A stretch of 64,000 bases of DNA from Thalassotalea hakodatensis (GTDB lineage: Bacteria > Pseudomonadota > Gammaproteobacteria > Enterobacterales > Alteromonadaceae), in NCBI RefSeq assembly GCF_030295995.1, contig NZ_AP027365.1, positions 2,450,066 to 2,514,065 of the forward strand. Reading direction: 5' to 3'. This document shows positions 8,617 through 19,129 of this stretch, in pieces (within the stretch, counting starts at the first letter, position 1; each line of letters begins with the position of its first letter). The notes beneath the pieces were generated by a model. The model worked only from the letters and a program-made list of their open reading frames with translations. It searched no databases and was not told the DNA's origin. Made by a program: the position numbers and the translations under genes.

Positions 8617-9198
8617 ATGAAAAAACGGATAGTCTTAACAGGGGGGCCTGGCGGAGGAAAAACCACGGCTCTCGACCTTATTCGTAGAGAATTCAACGGT
8701 AAAATTGCTGCAGTACCTGAAGCCGCAACCATGATGTTTAGCGGCGGTATTGAACGCGCTTTAAATGACAACGTTTTACGCAATCAACAAACGGCGATTT
8801 TTACCTTACAAAAACAGCTGGAAGATATACAAAGAGCAACTTTCCCAGAATGTGTTATTTTATGTGATAGGGGCAGCCTTGACGGACTCGCATATTGGCC
8901 AGATGGCGAACAAGATTTTTTCGCCCAAATGAACACTACATTAGACCAAGAGTTTTCTCGTTATGATGCGGTAATATTTTTTGAAACAGCAGCAAAGTCA
9001 GGGGAAAGTATTCGAAGCAATAACCCAGTAAGAAATGAATCTGAACAAGCTGCTATCGATCTTGACAGCAAATTACAAGCTATTTGGTCACAGCATCCTA
9101 ACTTTAACTTAGTGGGTAGCTCCGAATCGTTTATTCGAAAAGTGATGTTCGGCATTATGACCATTGAAAATGTAATCGGCCAGTATAAGCATTATTAA
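8617..9198 (+). CDS. AAA_28-family P-loop ATPase/kinase-like protein
   Basis: The 193-residue protein starts with a strong Walker A, LTGGPGGGKTT at residues 7-17, followed by VPEAATMMFSGG and a Walker-B-like segment VILCDRGSLDGLAYW near residue 83. This layout is that of the AAA_28 family (NadR kinase-like and Ttd14-like proteins), thought to be small-molecule or GTP/ATP binding proteins. The substrate is not known. It stands alone, with SD AAGGA before the ATG, divergent from the SRPBCC operon. Confidence 0.8.
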   Translation: MKKRIVLTGGPGGGKTTALDLIRREFNGKIAAVPEAATMMFSGGIERALNDNVLRNQQTAIFTLQKQLEDIQRATFPECVILCDRGSLDGLAYWPDGEQDFFAQMNTTLDQEFSRYDAVIFFETAAKSGESIRSNNPVRNESEQAAIDLDSKLQAIWSQHPNFNLVGSSESFIRKVMFGIMTIENVIGQYKHY

Positions 9199-9337
9199 GT
9201 TAACAGATGATCTTAATGAAAATGATGTACAGAATTTCGTGCAAATTAGACAAAAGTTAAAAATAAATTATTAAAAAGTTATTTTACCATCTTGAGATAT
9301 TTCCTTAGAATCCCAACTATAAAGCAATTCGCATTAA

Positions 9338-10303
<966 letters not shown>

Positions 10304-10322
10304 CCAACGGTTATTTGATTTT

Positions 10323-11039
10323 ATGTCAGAGGCTATTCCATGGCTTGAGTTAGGAAGCCTCTCATTCCCTCCCCCAGAAAACGCTTTGCATGATCCTAAC
10401 GGTTTGCTAGCAATAGGGGGAGATTTAAGCCCACAAAGGCTGTTAAGTGCATACAGTGCTGGTATATTTCCTTGGTTCAGTGAAGCTGATCCTATTTTAT
10501 GGTGGTCACCTAACCCGAGAGCCATCATTCCAATTGCTCACCTAAATATTAATCGCACATTAAGAAAGTTTATCAAAAAATGTCCTTACACCGTGACCGT
10601 TAACCGCGCGTTTGAAGAAGTCATTAATTTTTGTGCCGATGCGCCATTTCGTGATGATGAAACCTGGATTGTCGAGGAAATGAAGCAAGGATATATCAAC
10701 TTACATCAACAAGGTGACTCTCATTCAATAGAAGTTTGGCAAGAAGATGAACTGGTAGGCGGTTTATATGGTGTTGCCATAGGTGGATACTTTTCTGGTG
10801 AATCGATGTTTTATACCAAGAGCAATGCATCTAAGGTCGCACTTGTGGCGTTAGCTCAACTGCTAAATGCTCAAAACGTTGCTTTTATCGACTGCCAATT
10901 ATTGAATCCCTTTTTAGCCGACATGGGCTGTATAGAAGTATCACGCGCTGCTTTTTTACAACAACAATCAATTGAAAAACAACGCAAAGTAACGAAAGAT
11001 TTTTGGCAACCAAGAACAATTTCCTTGTCTATACTGTAA
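10323..11039 (+). CDS. aat: Leucyl/phenylalanyl-tRNA-protein transferase
   Basis: The enzyme adds Leu or Phe from charged tRNA to proteins with N-terminal Arg or Lys, making them N-end-rule substrates of ClpS/ClpAP. At 238 residues it matches E. coli Aat (234). Conserved stretches are FPPPENAL, GLLAIGGDLSPQRLLSAY, GIFPWF, LWWSPNPRAI, WIVEEM, SIEVW and GGLYGVAIGGYFSGESMF. It lies 3 bases upstream of bpt, whose product has a related function, so both classes of destabilising residue addition are in one operon. Confidence 0.97.
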   Translation: MSEAIPWLELGSLSFPPPENALHDPNGLLAIGGDLSPQRLLSAYSAGIFPWFSEADPILWWSPNPRAIIPIAHLNINRTLRKFIKKCPYTVTVNRAFEEVINFCADAPFRDDETWIVEEMKQGYINLHQQGDSHSIEVWQEDELVGGLYGVAIGGYFSGESMFYTKSNASKVALVALAQLLNAQNVAFIDCQLLNPFLADMGCIEVSRAAFLQQQSIEKQRKVTKDFWQPRTISLSIL

Positions 11040-11042
11040 TTT

Positions 11043-11747
11043 ATGAATACTAGTTACCAACTTGGGGTAAGCCAAGCATTTCCTTGTAATTACTTACCTG
11101 AACAAGAAGAACGATTGCTGATTGCTGTTGACGAACGATTGCAAACCAGTGATAAATACACTTGGCTTATGCATCAAGGTTTTCGCCGTAGTGGCGATCA
11201 AATTTACCGACCCTATTGTGAACATTGCAATGCCTGTCAATCGCTACGTGTGGTTACCGCAGAATTCACACCAACAAAAAGCCAAAAGCGACTGCTGAAA
11301 AAAAATAAACATCTCGAAGTGGTTATTAATCATAAGTTACAAGACTTTTACTACCCACTCTATGAAAAATACATTAACGAAATTCATTATGACGGTGCGA
11401 TGTTCCCGCCAAGTAAATCACAGTTTGAATCGTTTCTATCATCACAGTTATGTCAGCAATTATTCATTGAGCTTTGGCATGACGATACGCTGGTAAGCGT
11501 TGCCGTTACTGATGTATTAGTTGATGGGTTATCAGCAGTTTATACATTCTATCACCCAAAATACCGCGCATCGGGCATTGGTAATTTTTCCATATTAAAC
11601 CAAGTGCAAGTTGCAAAGACATATAAGAAGCCTTATTTGTATCTCGGCTATCAAATTGATGACTGTCAAAAAATGAATTACAAAAATCGCTACTTTCCAC
11701 ACCAGATATTACGAAATAATCGTTGGCAAACGATAAATAAATCATAG
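11043..11747 (+). CDS. bpt: Aspartate/glutamate leucyltransferase (bacterial ATE1 homologue)
   Basis: This 234-residue N-end-rule transferase adds Leu to N-terminal Asp or Glu. It has the family's N-terminal C-x-Y start ([12 protein letters not shown]), the [23 protein letters not shown] cysteine motif (pattern RP-x-C-x-x-C-x-x-C), and the GNAT-like C-terminal part with [16 protein letters not shown] and [15 protein letters not shown]. It follows aat by 3 bases and precedes infA by 81 bases. Confidence 0.95.
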   Translation: MNTSYQLGVSQAFPCNYLPEQEERLLIAVDERLQTSDKYTWLMHQGFRRSGDQIYRPYCEHCNACQSLRVVTAEFTPTKSQKRLLKKNKHLEVVINHKLQDFYYPLYEKYINEIHYDGAMFPPSKSQFESFLSSQLCQQLFIELWHDDTLVSVAVTDVLVDGLSAVYTFYHPKYRASGIGNFSILNQVQVAKTYKKPYLYLGYQIDDCQKMNYKNRYFPHQILRNNRWQTINKS

Positions 11748-11822
11748 TATAGCTTTACTTTAGCGGAACATTTGTGCATGATCTGCGCAGCTTTTTTATC
11801 AATGCACAAATTAGAGGTTTAA

Positions 11823-12047
<225 letters not shown>

Positions 12048-12070
12048 ATTTACCACAAAAGAATGTTTAT

Positions 12071-12097
12071 AAAGCTCCTTCATGGGGCTTTATTTTT
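12071..12097 (+). terminator. Intrinsic terminator after infA
   Basis: AAAGCTCC (12071-12078) pairs with GGGGCTTT (12084-12091), one G-U pair, 5-base loop, followed by A and five T residues. It lies 24 bases after the infA stop and also separates it from the convergent transglutaminase gene. Confidence 0.8.
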
Positions 12098-12102
12098 ATC
12101 TA

Positions 12103-14136
12103 TCAAACTCTCGCTTTCTTACACTTTTTCAATTTTGTTAAACGTTTCTTTAACGCATTGATGATACTACTGTGTCTTTTATTAGCGTAAACATATTGGT
12201 TATATAAAGTGAGAATAGCAGCTAGTTCAACTGAAGCAACGACGCTTACCTTTTTAACACGTGAAATATATTGCTGATCAGTTTCTTGAAGGTTGCGCGT
12301 TACCCCCATTTTTTCAATATGTTGACAGGCAGCTTTATAAACTCTTAAAGCTGGTGAATTCACATTCCCGGTTAACCTTCTTAACCAACGCGTAAGAAAA
12401 AACAAGGCGACAATCAATGATAAGGCTGCCAACAACACAACAACTACTTTGAGGGTGACGTGTTGACCAAACCATGATTTTAAAAGCTTAAATTGCTGCT
12501 CAGTTGAATAATTAATGACAAACTTTGTCCATTGATAGTCAATGGTGTCTAAATATAACTGTACCGTTTGCAAGAGACCTGCTTGTAACCATGTCGACAT
12601 ATCAAAACCAGCTAATTGGTCACGTTCTTTTAATAACTGTGACGAAAAACCTTGCTCTACTCTGCTAGGATCTACTGCCGCGGTTGGGTCAACTCTAACC
12701 CAACCTTTACCGTCTAACCAAACCTCACTCCATGCATGGGCATCACGTTGATACACACTAAAATATCCGCCTTGTTTATTTAACTCCCCTCCTAAATACC
12801 CTAAAACCACCCTAGCCGGTATACCTGCCGCACGCATCAAATAGGTAAAGCTACTCGCATAATGCTCACAAAAGCCCGCTTGGGTGTTAAAAAAGAATTC
12901 ATCTAATGAATTATTGGTTAATAAAGGCGGCTCTAATGTGTATCTAAAAGGGTTATTTCGATAGTGTTTAAGTGTCGAATCAATAATGTTTTGCGCATTT
13001 AATGCATTTTCTTTTAACGTTTGCCCGAACTTAAAGAGCTTAGGGTTACTATTGCTATCAATGCGTAAATTACCCTGAAGCACCGATGCATTTTGGTACA
13101 GTGTTAAAGGTTGAGTTAAGTTACTCGTTACTTGGTATGATATTGGCCGCGTTATTTTGCGCGGTGAATACACGGAATAATCACGTAAGGTAGCAAGGTG
13201 TTCTGTGTCGCGGTTGCGATTCAACTGTCCCACATCTAATAAAAATAACCAGGGCTGAAAACTTGGCGTTAATATCACTTGATACGTGACTAGTTGATCT
13301 TCACCTGAGTATTTCAAACGCTTTCTAGGCACTTGTTGATATTGCTTAATATTCGCTACTTGTTGGTATTTTCTATTCCATTGTTGATCATCGAAGGTAT
13401 CTAACACTATAGCGCGCCAATACAGCTGTTGATAATCTGGCACATCAGTTGAAAACTCAACCCTGAACGCTAAATCATTAGATAATGCTAGCTTCGCGAT
13501 ATCCCCTATTTTCAATGAATCATTCAAGCCAGTTTCAACGCCTTTTGATTGTGGTACTTGCCAAAAAGGAGGAATTTTAGGAAATATTACAAATAACAAC
13601 ACCGCTAATGGCAAGCTTTGCGCCACTAACTTTAGTGAAAACTTCAACTGCTTATTAACCGGCGATAACGGGCTAAATAAACTATTTAAAAACATAAGGT
13701 TGGCTATAAAAACAACCAGCACCAGTAAGGAAAAGTAAATGGATTGCTGAAAAATTAATGAGCAACACATCAATAACAAGCCAATTAAAAACCATTGGTA
13801 TATGTCATAGCGTTTCTTTAATTCTAAAGGTTTTAATAAGTAGGAAAGGCACAATAGATGCAACATAGCAGAAAGTAAGCCAATGGCTTTACCTGTCATT
13901 ACTAATAATACACAACCAGCAATAGCAATAATAACTTTGATCCAACCTTTGCCAATAGCCATAATGTTGCGATGAATGGCCCACTGCCACAACAACGTTA
14001 TTAACGCCATCGCAATGAACCATTGTGATAATTCAGTCAGTAACAACGATAAATTCAATACAGGTAACAAAAGTAACCAATTCGATGCAAACACCGGCAT
14101 CTGTTTTTTGTTATCTTTCGAAAACATGTTTAGCAA
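12103..14136 (-). CDS. TgpA-type membrane transglutaminase-like protein (DUF3488/DUF4129)
   Basis: The 677-residue inner-membrane protein starts with about six membrane segments (residues 15-185, DUF3488), followed by an outward-facing transglutaminase-like domain. The catalytic triad is visible as Cys in QAGFCEHYASSF (about 420), His in RDAHAWSEVWL (about 467) and Asp in WVRVDPTAAV (about 484). A further membrane helix near 560-585 leads to a cytosolic DUF4129-like tail. In Pseudomonas the homologue TgpA is essential and acts at the envelope. It is the last gene of a moxR-DUF58-tgpA operon and overlaps the DUF58 gene by 7 bases. Confidence 0.9.
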   Translation of the reverse strand: MLNMFSKDNKKQMPVFASNWLLLLPVLNLSLLLTELSQWFIAMALITLLWQWAIHRNIMAIGKGWIKVIIAIAGCVLLVMTGKAIGLLSAMLHLLCLSYLLKPLELKKRYDIYQWFLIGLLLMCCSLIFQQSIYFSLLVLVVFIANLMFLNSLFSPLSPVNKQLKFSLKLVAQSLPLAVLLFVIFPKIPPFWQVPQSKGVETGLNDSLKIGDIAKLALSNDLAFRVEFSTDVPDYQQLYWRAIVLDTFDDQQWNRKYQQVANIKQYQQVPRKRLKYSGEDQLVTYQVILTPSFQPWLFLLDVGQLNRNRDTEHLATLRDYSVYSPRKITRPISYQVTSNLTQPLTLYQNASVLQGNLRIDSNSNPKLFKFGQTLKENALNAQNIIDSTLKHYRNNPFRYTLEPPLLTNNSLDEFFFNTQAGFCEHYASSFTYLMRAAGIPARVVLGYLGGELNKQGGYFSVYQRDAHAWSEVWLDGKGWVRVDPTAAVDPSRVEQGFSSQLLKERDQLAGFDMSTWLQAGLLQTVQLYLDTIDYQWTKFVINYSTEQQFKLLKSWFGQHVTLKVVVVLLAALSLIVALFFLTRWLRRLTGNVNSPALRVYKAACQHIEKMGVTRNLQETDQQYISRVKKVSVVASVELAAILTLYNQYVYANKRHSSIINALKKRLTKLKKCKKARV

Positions 14137-15158
14137 CCTATCGTGTGACGATGTAACTCTTTATCGTCAATAGAGGAATGCGTTTTACTATCTTGATCAG
14201 TGCCATATTGAGCAATTAAACGTAAACATTGTTGGCTATGTTTCTCGCCTTGCGATTCAGCGATCATTTGATGGTCTAACGCCAATGAGAAGGGTTGCTG
14301 CCCATAGCTTAAATCAAGCACCAAATAGCATAGTTGCTTTAATTGTGTTTCAAGATCACGACCTGGCATGTCGGCCAAACGCAATACATGACGATCATAA
14401 CGTACATAGTGAGCTGTTTGCTTAATTTGCCATGCTTGCCCTTTCGCTACGTTTTTCCATGCCACTCGCGTTAATGGCCAACCTTGTTGATACGGCGCAA
14501 GCGCATAAAAGTCATCACCTTCGAATAATGGTTGGGCGGTAAGGCCTAGATCATCTTGAACCGTAACATTAGTTAATTCAACAAGTTGACAAGCTATAGG
14601 GTGCGGATACACCACAACAGATAGAGGAAACCTCACGTATGTCCATGTTTTAAATAGGCCTAACGGAAATTCACTTAATAGGGTAAAACGACCGACTTTT
14701 TTCACACCTCGATGATTAAATAACAATATTGCTTTTAATGAATTTTTGCTTCCAGCAACGTGAGTAAACTGTCGATTTTGTTGTTCAAATCCATAAAAAA
14801 CATGATAAATTTCACGAGAACTTTTTATATCAATTTCAAGTTTAAGTTCTTGTTCAGTCTGAACAAAGTATTCCCCCTGACATGATACTTCGATGCCTAA
14901 CAGGTTATGAAAACTGTAAAGCATGGCAACAATAAATGCACTTGATAACAAATAGCTAACAAACAAAATAAGGTTATTCTGATAGTTTGTACCTAAAACA
15001 AACAGTAATAAAATAAAGCCTAAAAAACAGCAACCAAAACCGGTTGGTAAAATATAAATTGTTCTATGTGTTAGTACATGTCGAGCATGTTCAGGTAGCC
15101 TTTTATCAACAAACGCAGTGAAACGTTTCATTATTGATATTTTTATCGAACTAAACAT
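14130..15158 (-). CDS. DUF58 (von Willebrand A-like) membrane protein
   Basis: The 342-residue protein has two membrane helices near residues 30-75 and the DUF58 core in the C-terminal half: GDDFYALAPYQQGWPLTRVAWKN shows the family pattern G-D-D/E-F-x-x-L-x-x-Y-x-x-G-D/W-x-x-x-x-I/V-x-W-K. DUF58 proteins are thought to work with MoxR ATPases in assembly or metal loading of envelope proteins. An internal Met 10 codons in (MKRFTAF) is an alternative start. It lies between moxR (11-base gap) and tgpA (overlap). Confidence 0.88.
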   Translation of the reverse strand: MFSSIKISIMKRFTAFVDKRLPEHARHVLTHRTIYILPTGFGCCFLGFILLLFVLGTNYQNNLILFVSYLLSSAFIVAMLYSFHNLLGIEVSCQGEYFVQTEQELKLEIDIKSSREIYHVFYGFEQQNRQFTHVAGSKNSLKAILLFNHRGVKKVGRFTLLSEFPLGLFKTWTYVRFPLSVVVYPHPIACQLVELTNVTVQDDLGLTAQPLFEGDDFYALAPYQQGWPLTRVAWKNVAKGQAWQIKQTAHYVRYDRHVLRLADMPGRDLETQLKQLCYLVLDLSYGQQPFSLALDHQMIAESQGEKHSQQCLRLIAQYGTDQDSKTHSSIDDKELHRHTIGC

Positions 15159-15169
15159 TGTTCTTCTAG

Positions 15170-16117
15170 CTATGAGTATTCAAAAGGTTGATGACTATTA
15201 ACCGATGACAATAGCTGCTCAGCTAATGATGAATTGCCTTGGTATTGACTATCACCCTGAGGCTGTTGTCGACTGCCCACTAAACGATGCTCACAAACGG
15301 AATTAAACACTGCTTTTATATCGTCCGGTAAAACATGATCACGTTGATGAATATATGCCCACGCTTTAGCTGCAGCTATAAGCGATTTACCTGCGCGAGG
15401 CGATAATGGATTCACTGATAAGTTGGTATGTCGAGAACGTTCACATAATGCGACCACATAATCAATTAACTCATCAGCGACATAGACTATGTTTACCTCT
15501 TCTTGAATGGCCGCTAACTGGGTTAAATTAATACATGCAGGCAGTTGTTCAAACAAGCGCGCATTATCTCCTTTTAATATCGCCTTTTCTGATGCACGAT
15601 CTGGAAAGCCTAACGATATTTTCATCATAAAGCGATCAAGTTGAGATTCTGGTAGGGGGTATGTACCCGCATGAAAAAGTGGGTTTTGAGTAGCAATAAC
15701 AAAGAATGGTTCAGGTAACTCATAGGTGACACCATCAACACTAACGCGATTTTCTTCCATCGCTTCTAACAATGCACTCTGCGCTTTTGGGCTGGCGCGG
15801 TTTATTTCATCAGCAAGTACTACTTGATTAAATAAAGGCCCTTTGTGAAACGTAAACGCAAGTTGTTGTTGATCGAATATTGAAACACCAATGATATCTG
15901 CCGGTAACAAATCACTGGTAAATTGCACACGTTGATAGCTTAATCCTGAGGTACTTGCTAATACGTGCGCCAATGTAGTTTTACCCATTCCAGGTAGATC
16001 TTCAATCAGTAAATGCCCTTTTGCTAACAAACACGCTAACGAGAGTTTTACTTGTTCAGGCTTTCCAATCACAACACGTTCAATTTGCGCAATGATGTTT
16101 TCAATATAATCTGACAT
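15170..16117 (-). CDS. MoxR-family AAA+ ATPase
   Basis: This 315-residue AAA+ chaperone-like ATPase has Walker A PGMGKTTL at about 42-49, Walker B VLADEINRA near 105, the QNP sensor 1 (FFVIATQNP), and the lid segment with SPRAGKSLIAAAKAWA. MoxR proteins couple ATP hydrolysis to maturation of partner proteins; here the partners should be the DUF58 and transglutaminase proteins encoded next in the operon. The C-terminal 25 residues are polar and Gln/Ser-rich. Confidence 0.93.
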   Translation of the reverse strand: MSDYIENIIAQIERVVIGKPEQVKLSLACLLAKGHLLIEDLPGMGKTTLAHVLASTSGLSYQRVQFTSDLLPADIIGVSIFDQQQLAFTFHKGPLFNQVVLADEINRASPKAQSALLEAMEENRVSVDGVTYELPEPFFVIATQNPLFHAGTYPLPESQLDRFMMKISLGFPDRASEKAILKGDNARLFEQLPACINLTQLAAIQEEVNIVYVADELIDYVVALCERSRHTNLSVNPLSPRAGKSLIAAAKAWAYIHQRDHVLPDDIKAVFNSVCEHRLVGSRQQPQGDSQYQGNSSLAEQLLSSVNSHQPFEYS

Positions 16118-16420
16118 ATCAACTCACTCATTTACAGACGAACAGCCATTAAAACATATATTTCAACTTGCAAACAAACCTAGCGGAATAAATCTTTATG
16201 AATACAAAATTATCGTGACTTCTCCATGTAATAAACCAAGACAAATAGTTCAAAATTTGATTTTCATCAACATTTAAGACTTAAAAGGCCTTTAATATGC
16301 TTACTTCTGAATAGGTGTCTGTCTCTTTGGCATTAAACTGCTAGTACTGGTTACTGATAATAAACGACTTATACCTTTCGACTTTTAAACCGTGACGTAA
16401 TCAACGAAGGTTAACACAGC
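16118..16420. other. Intergenic region between divergent moxR and aspartoacylase-like genes
   Basis: About 300 AT-rich bases between two divergent starts must contain promoters for both. I see no convincing -35/-10 pair, no strong inverted repeat, no RNA gene and no small reading frame with a ribosome binding site. Confidence 0.5.
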
Positions 16421-17458
16421 ATGGAACTAGATTTTCAAGCCATTGAGTACTTAAAAAACCCAGATCAAATGCTACTAAAAGGTGACTTTCAGCAGTTTTT
16501 ATTATCCCTAGATGTGCCGACCATCATTGATATTTCGGGAAAAAATGTTGATAGAACACGCGTTATCACGACATTATTACATGGTAATGGACCGTCAGGA
16601 TTTATTGCCATGCACCGTTGGCTTACGGGTGATTCACATGACAATAAACCTGAAACCAACTTACGTTTTATTATTGTGTCAGTTGAAGCAGCAACAAGCA
16701 CTCCCTTATTAACAACCTGTTATTTAGCAAATGGTATTGATATTAATCGTTGTTTTGGCAGTAATTTAAATCATGGATATTACCAACGCGCAAATCTTAT
16801 CGCTCAGGCGATCAAGGAAGTATCACCTGAAGTTGTTATTGATATTCATAACACGCCGAGTGATGGCCCTTCATTTGGGGTTACTCCTTTAGTTTCAAAC
16901 GATGGTTTAACTGCTAGCTCATTTTTTTGTGACACTTTGGTTTTATCTGGTCTATCCCGAGGTGCGTTAATGGAGCAAAACTTTGGCTGTCCGGTGATCA
17001 CCATTGAATGTGGTGGTTCAAAAGATGAACAAGCCCATGCAGTTGCTTTGCAGGGTATAACAGAGCTTGCCCACTGCCCTAACTTATCAAATTATCATCA
17101 AAAAAATAATGTCAAGATCATCTATAAACCTTTATGTTTAATGGTTAATGCTGATGTTGATTTACATTTTTCACAACACGACGAAGGTTATTCAGGTGTT
17201 ACATTTATCAATAAAATAGAACAACTTAATTATGGCGGGGTAAAAGAAGGACAAATGCTTGGTTGGCTTGATGAACATGGTCTAAATAACTTAATGTTAA
17301 TCAATGATGTTGGAGACAATGTTATTGATAAATATTTTGCTGTTAGAGACAATCAATTAATTAGCCTAACGTGCCTAAAAGTGTTTATGGCAACAAATAA
17401 TGTTGACGTTGCAAAAAATGACTGCTTGTTTTATATCGTCAACATGTCAAATAGCTAA
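16421..17458 (+). CDS. Succinylglutamate desuccinylase/aspartoacylase-like protein with altered zinc site
   Basis: The 345-residue protein belongs to the AstE/aspartoacylase branch of M14 zinc carboxypeptidases. The core motifs are in order: HGNGPSG (His54), GIDINRCFG (about 106-114), DIHNTPSDGP (His143), and TIECGG with the catalytic-type Glu near 196; the last 100 residues are a beta-rich C-terminal domain. In the family the first motif reads HGNE or HGxE and the Glu binds zinc; here it is Gly57 (codon GGA). It may therefore be inactive, use another ligand, or have a changed role. Substrate unknown. It is convergent with the GNAT gene, 5 bases apart. Confidence 0.8.
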   Translation: MELDFQAIEYLKNPDQMLLKGDFQQFLLSLDVPTIIDISGKNVDRTRVITTLLHGNGPSGFIAMHRWLTGDSHDNKPETNLRFIIVSVEAATSTPLLTTCYLANGIDINRCFGSNLNHGYYQRANLIAQAIKEVSPEVVIDIHNTPSDGPSFGVTPLVSNDGLTASSFFCDTLVLSGLSRGALMEQNFGCPVITIECGGSKDEQAHAVALQGITELAHCPNLSNYHQKNNVKIIYKPLCLMVNADVDLHFSQHDEGYSGVTFINKIEQLNYGGVKEGQMLGWLDEHGLNNLMLINDVGDNVIDKYFAVRDNQLISLTCLKVFMATNNVDVAKNDCLFYIVNMSNS

Positions 17459-17463
17459 TTTTG

Positions 17464-17940
17464 CTAATGTGAGCGTTTATGTGTCATGAAAATGCTGTTT
17501 GGATCACTCTGATAACCAGCAAATGGCCCGCATTCGGTAAAGCCGTGACGTAGATATAAATCACGGGCAGGTTTAAAAAAAACCATTGATCCTGTTTCTA
17601 AGTGAAGGGATGTATAACCCTTTATTGTGGCTTGATTCATCACGTAGTTTAGTAAACGAGTTGCCACCCCTTGACCTCTCGCTTCGTTTATTGTGCGCAT
17701 AGACTTTATTTCTGCGACCGTTTCACTATGCGTTTTAATGGCGACACAACCTAGGGTTTTACCTGAATACTTAAAGGAGTAAAAAGTAATATTAGGTTGT
17801 TTAAGTGCTTGGGTATCAAGTGCATGTACACTTTCTGCGGGAGAATTCGCAAACATATCTTTGAGGTGTTCTTCGAGTATGCTAACGATTTGACCGTCAG
17901 TTAAATCATCTTCTTCAATCAATATATCAGATTTTTTCAA
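17464..17940 (-). CDS. GNAT-family N-acetyltransferase
   Basis: A 158-residue single-domain acetyltransferase with motif A as EIKSMRTINEARGQGVATRLL (R-G-Q-G-V-A acetyl-CoA loop) and motif B as LHLETG...ARDLYLRHGF. It looks most like the YsnE-type group of small acetyltransferases, whose substrates are poorly known. It sits alone between the aspartoacylase-like gene and the large inverted repeat at 18031-18076. Confidence 0.8.
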   Translation of the reverse strand: MKKSDILIEEDDLTDGQIVSILEEHLKDMFANSPAESVHALDTQALKQPNITFYSFKYSGKTLGCVAIKTHSETVAEIKSMRTINEARGQGVATRLLNYVMNQATIKGYTSLHLETGSMVFFKPARDLYLRHGFTECGPFAGYQSDPNSIFMTHKRSH

Positions 17941-18030
17941 GATATTTTGTTTATATTAGGCGGAAACTATTGAACATGTTAACAAAAAATTCATCACTGA
18001 AAAGTGAAATAAATTCATCTATAAGACAAC

Positions 18031-18076
18031 GTTAGCTTGATGAAAAGGGACTAACGCCCCTTTTCATCAAGCTAAC
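18031..18076. repeat. 19-bp perfect inverted repeat
   Basis: GTTAGCTTGATGAAAAGGG (18031-18049) is exactly complementary to 18058-18076, loop of 8 bases. It lies between the end of the discoidin-like gene and the start of the GNAT gene, both on the minus strand. Neither side has a T-run, so it is not a standard terminator, yet its position fits 3'-end formation or protection for the discoidin-like message. Copies elsewhere in the genome would instead mark it as a dispersed element. Confidence 0.6.
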
Positions 18077-18090
18077 AAAAATAGAAATAT

Positions 18091-18963
18091 TTAATTTGAA
18101 TAAACTTCAAGTTCATCTATTTCAATAAAAGCGTCGCCTTGATTAGAATTCACCTGAATTCTAAATATTTTAGCTTCGACCTTTGTCGGCAAATTTGCTC
18201 TTTGGTCAATCGACTTGCCTAAATTGTATTGGCCTTGTTCTTCAAATTGATCGCCCTCAAGCGAGGTTAATATTGTTACATGTCGTGGCCCACGACCAAG
18301 CTCTGTTGCTTTTGTATTAAGCATCACTCTAAAACCGGATATGGTGACAGGTTCTTCATACTCAACTTGCAGCCAATATGTAGTTTCTTTATTTTCGGTA
18401 TCTTTTTTGACTAACCAAATTCCCCGATTAATCAGGCTACCTTCACCGTCAACAATTTGCTCATTAAAAATATGACCATCAAATGCTGCAGCTGGCACGT
18501 CTGCGCCGTAATTATCACTTGCATGATAGCTCGACTCAGTCAATCCGTTAGTGTAGATTTGTGCAATATTACCGTATTGTCCAGTACGCTCTAGCGAATC
18601 ACCCACTTGGCCATCATCAACTATTCCGTCACCTTTTAATAGCGCAATATATTCAATCGCGCATTCACTATCTTCATTTTCTGCGTAGCCAATTCGTATC
18701 GTTTCTTGTGTTCTACGCACTAAGTTCAAAACATCAAACCAATCATTTGAATAATCATAACCACGTTCAAAAGTAAATAACCACGGCTGATCTGACTCTT
18801 GCTTCCAACAAGTAATTGATTGTTCATCAGATTCTTCTACACCCACCTTAATCAGTTGCGACTTACCGATTAAAATATCAGTTACCTTGCCTTTGTACTC
18901 CACAACATCCGCTTGTGTGAATAGTGGTAAACAAAAGAGTGATAGCAGTGCGATCTTTTTCAT
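18091..18963 (-). CDS. Secreted discoidin-like (F5/8 type C) protein
   Basis: A 290-residue exported protein. The signal peptide KKIALLSLFCLPLFTQA ends near residue 18. Residues 19-120 form an unknown region with two cysteines; residues about 130-290 resemble a galactose-binding/F5-8 type C domain (ASDNYGADVPAAAFDG, then WLQVEYEEPVTISGFRVML, and the closing IFRIQVNSNQGDAFIEIDELEVY). Such domains bind carbohydrates or other surfaces. No catalytic domain is visible, so it may be a periplasmic or outer binding protein. It is monocistronic. Confidence 0.7.
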   Translation of the reverse strand: MKKIALLSLFCLPLFTQADVVEYKGKVTDILIGKSQLIKVGVEESDEQSITCWKQESDQPWLFTFERGYDYSNDWFDVLNLVRRTQETIRIGYAENEDSECAIEYIALLKGDGIVDDGQVGDSLERTGQYGNIAQIYTNGLTESSYHASDNYGADVPAAAFDGHIFNEQIVDGEGSLINRGIWLVKKDTENKETTYWLQVEYEEPVTISGFRVMLNTKATELGRGPRHVTILTSLEGDQFEEQGQYNLGKSIDQRANLPTKVEAKIFRIQVNSNQGDAFIEIDELEVYSN

Positions 18964-19129
18964 ACATTAATCCCTAATAAAAGTTGTCATACTGCTTTTC
19001 AAGATTAATGCCAATGTAACTGACAAGTTTTTGACTTTACTGGTTAAAGTTGAGCTCAAACAATCCAAGCGCTACGTGCTCCTCACATTTTAAATACAAT
19101 AAATAAGGAGCAATAATTTGGAGTAATCA

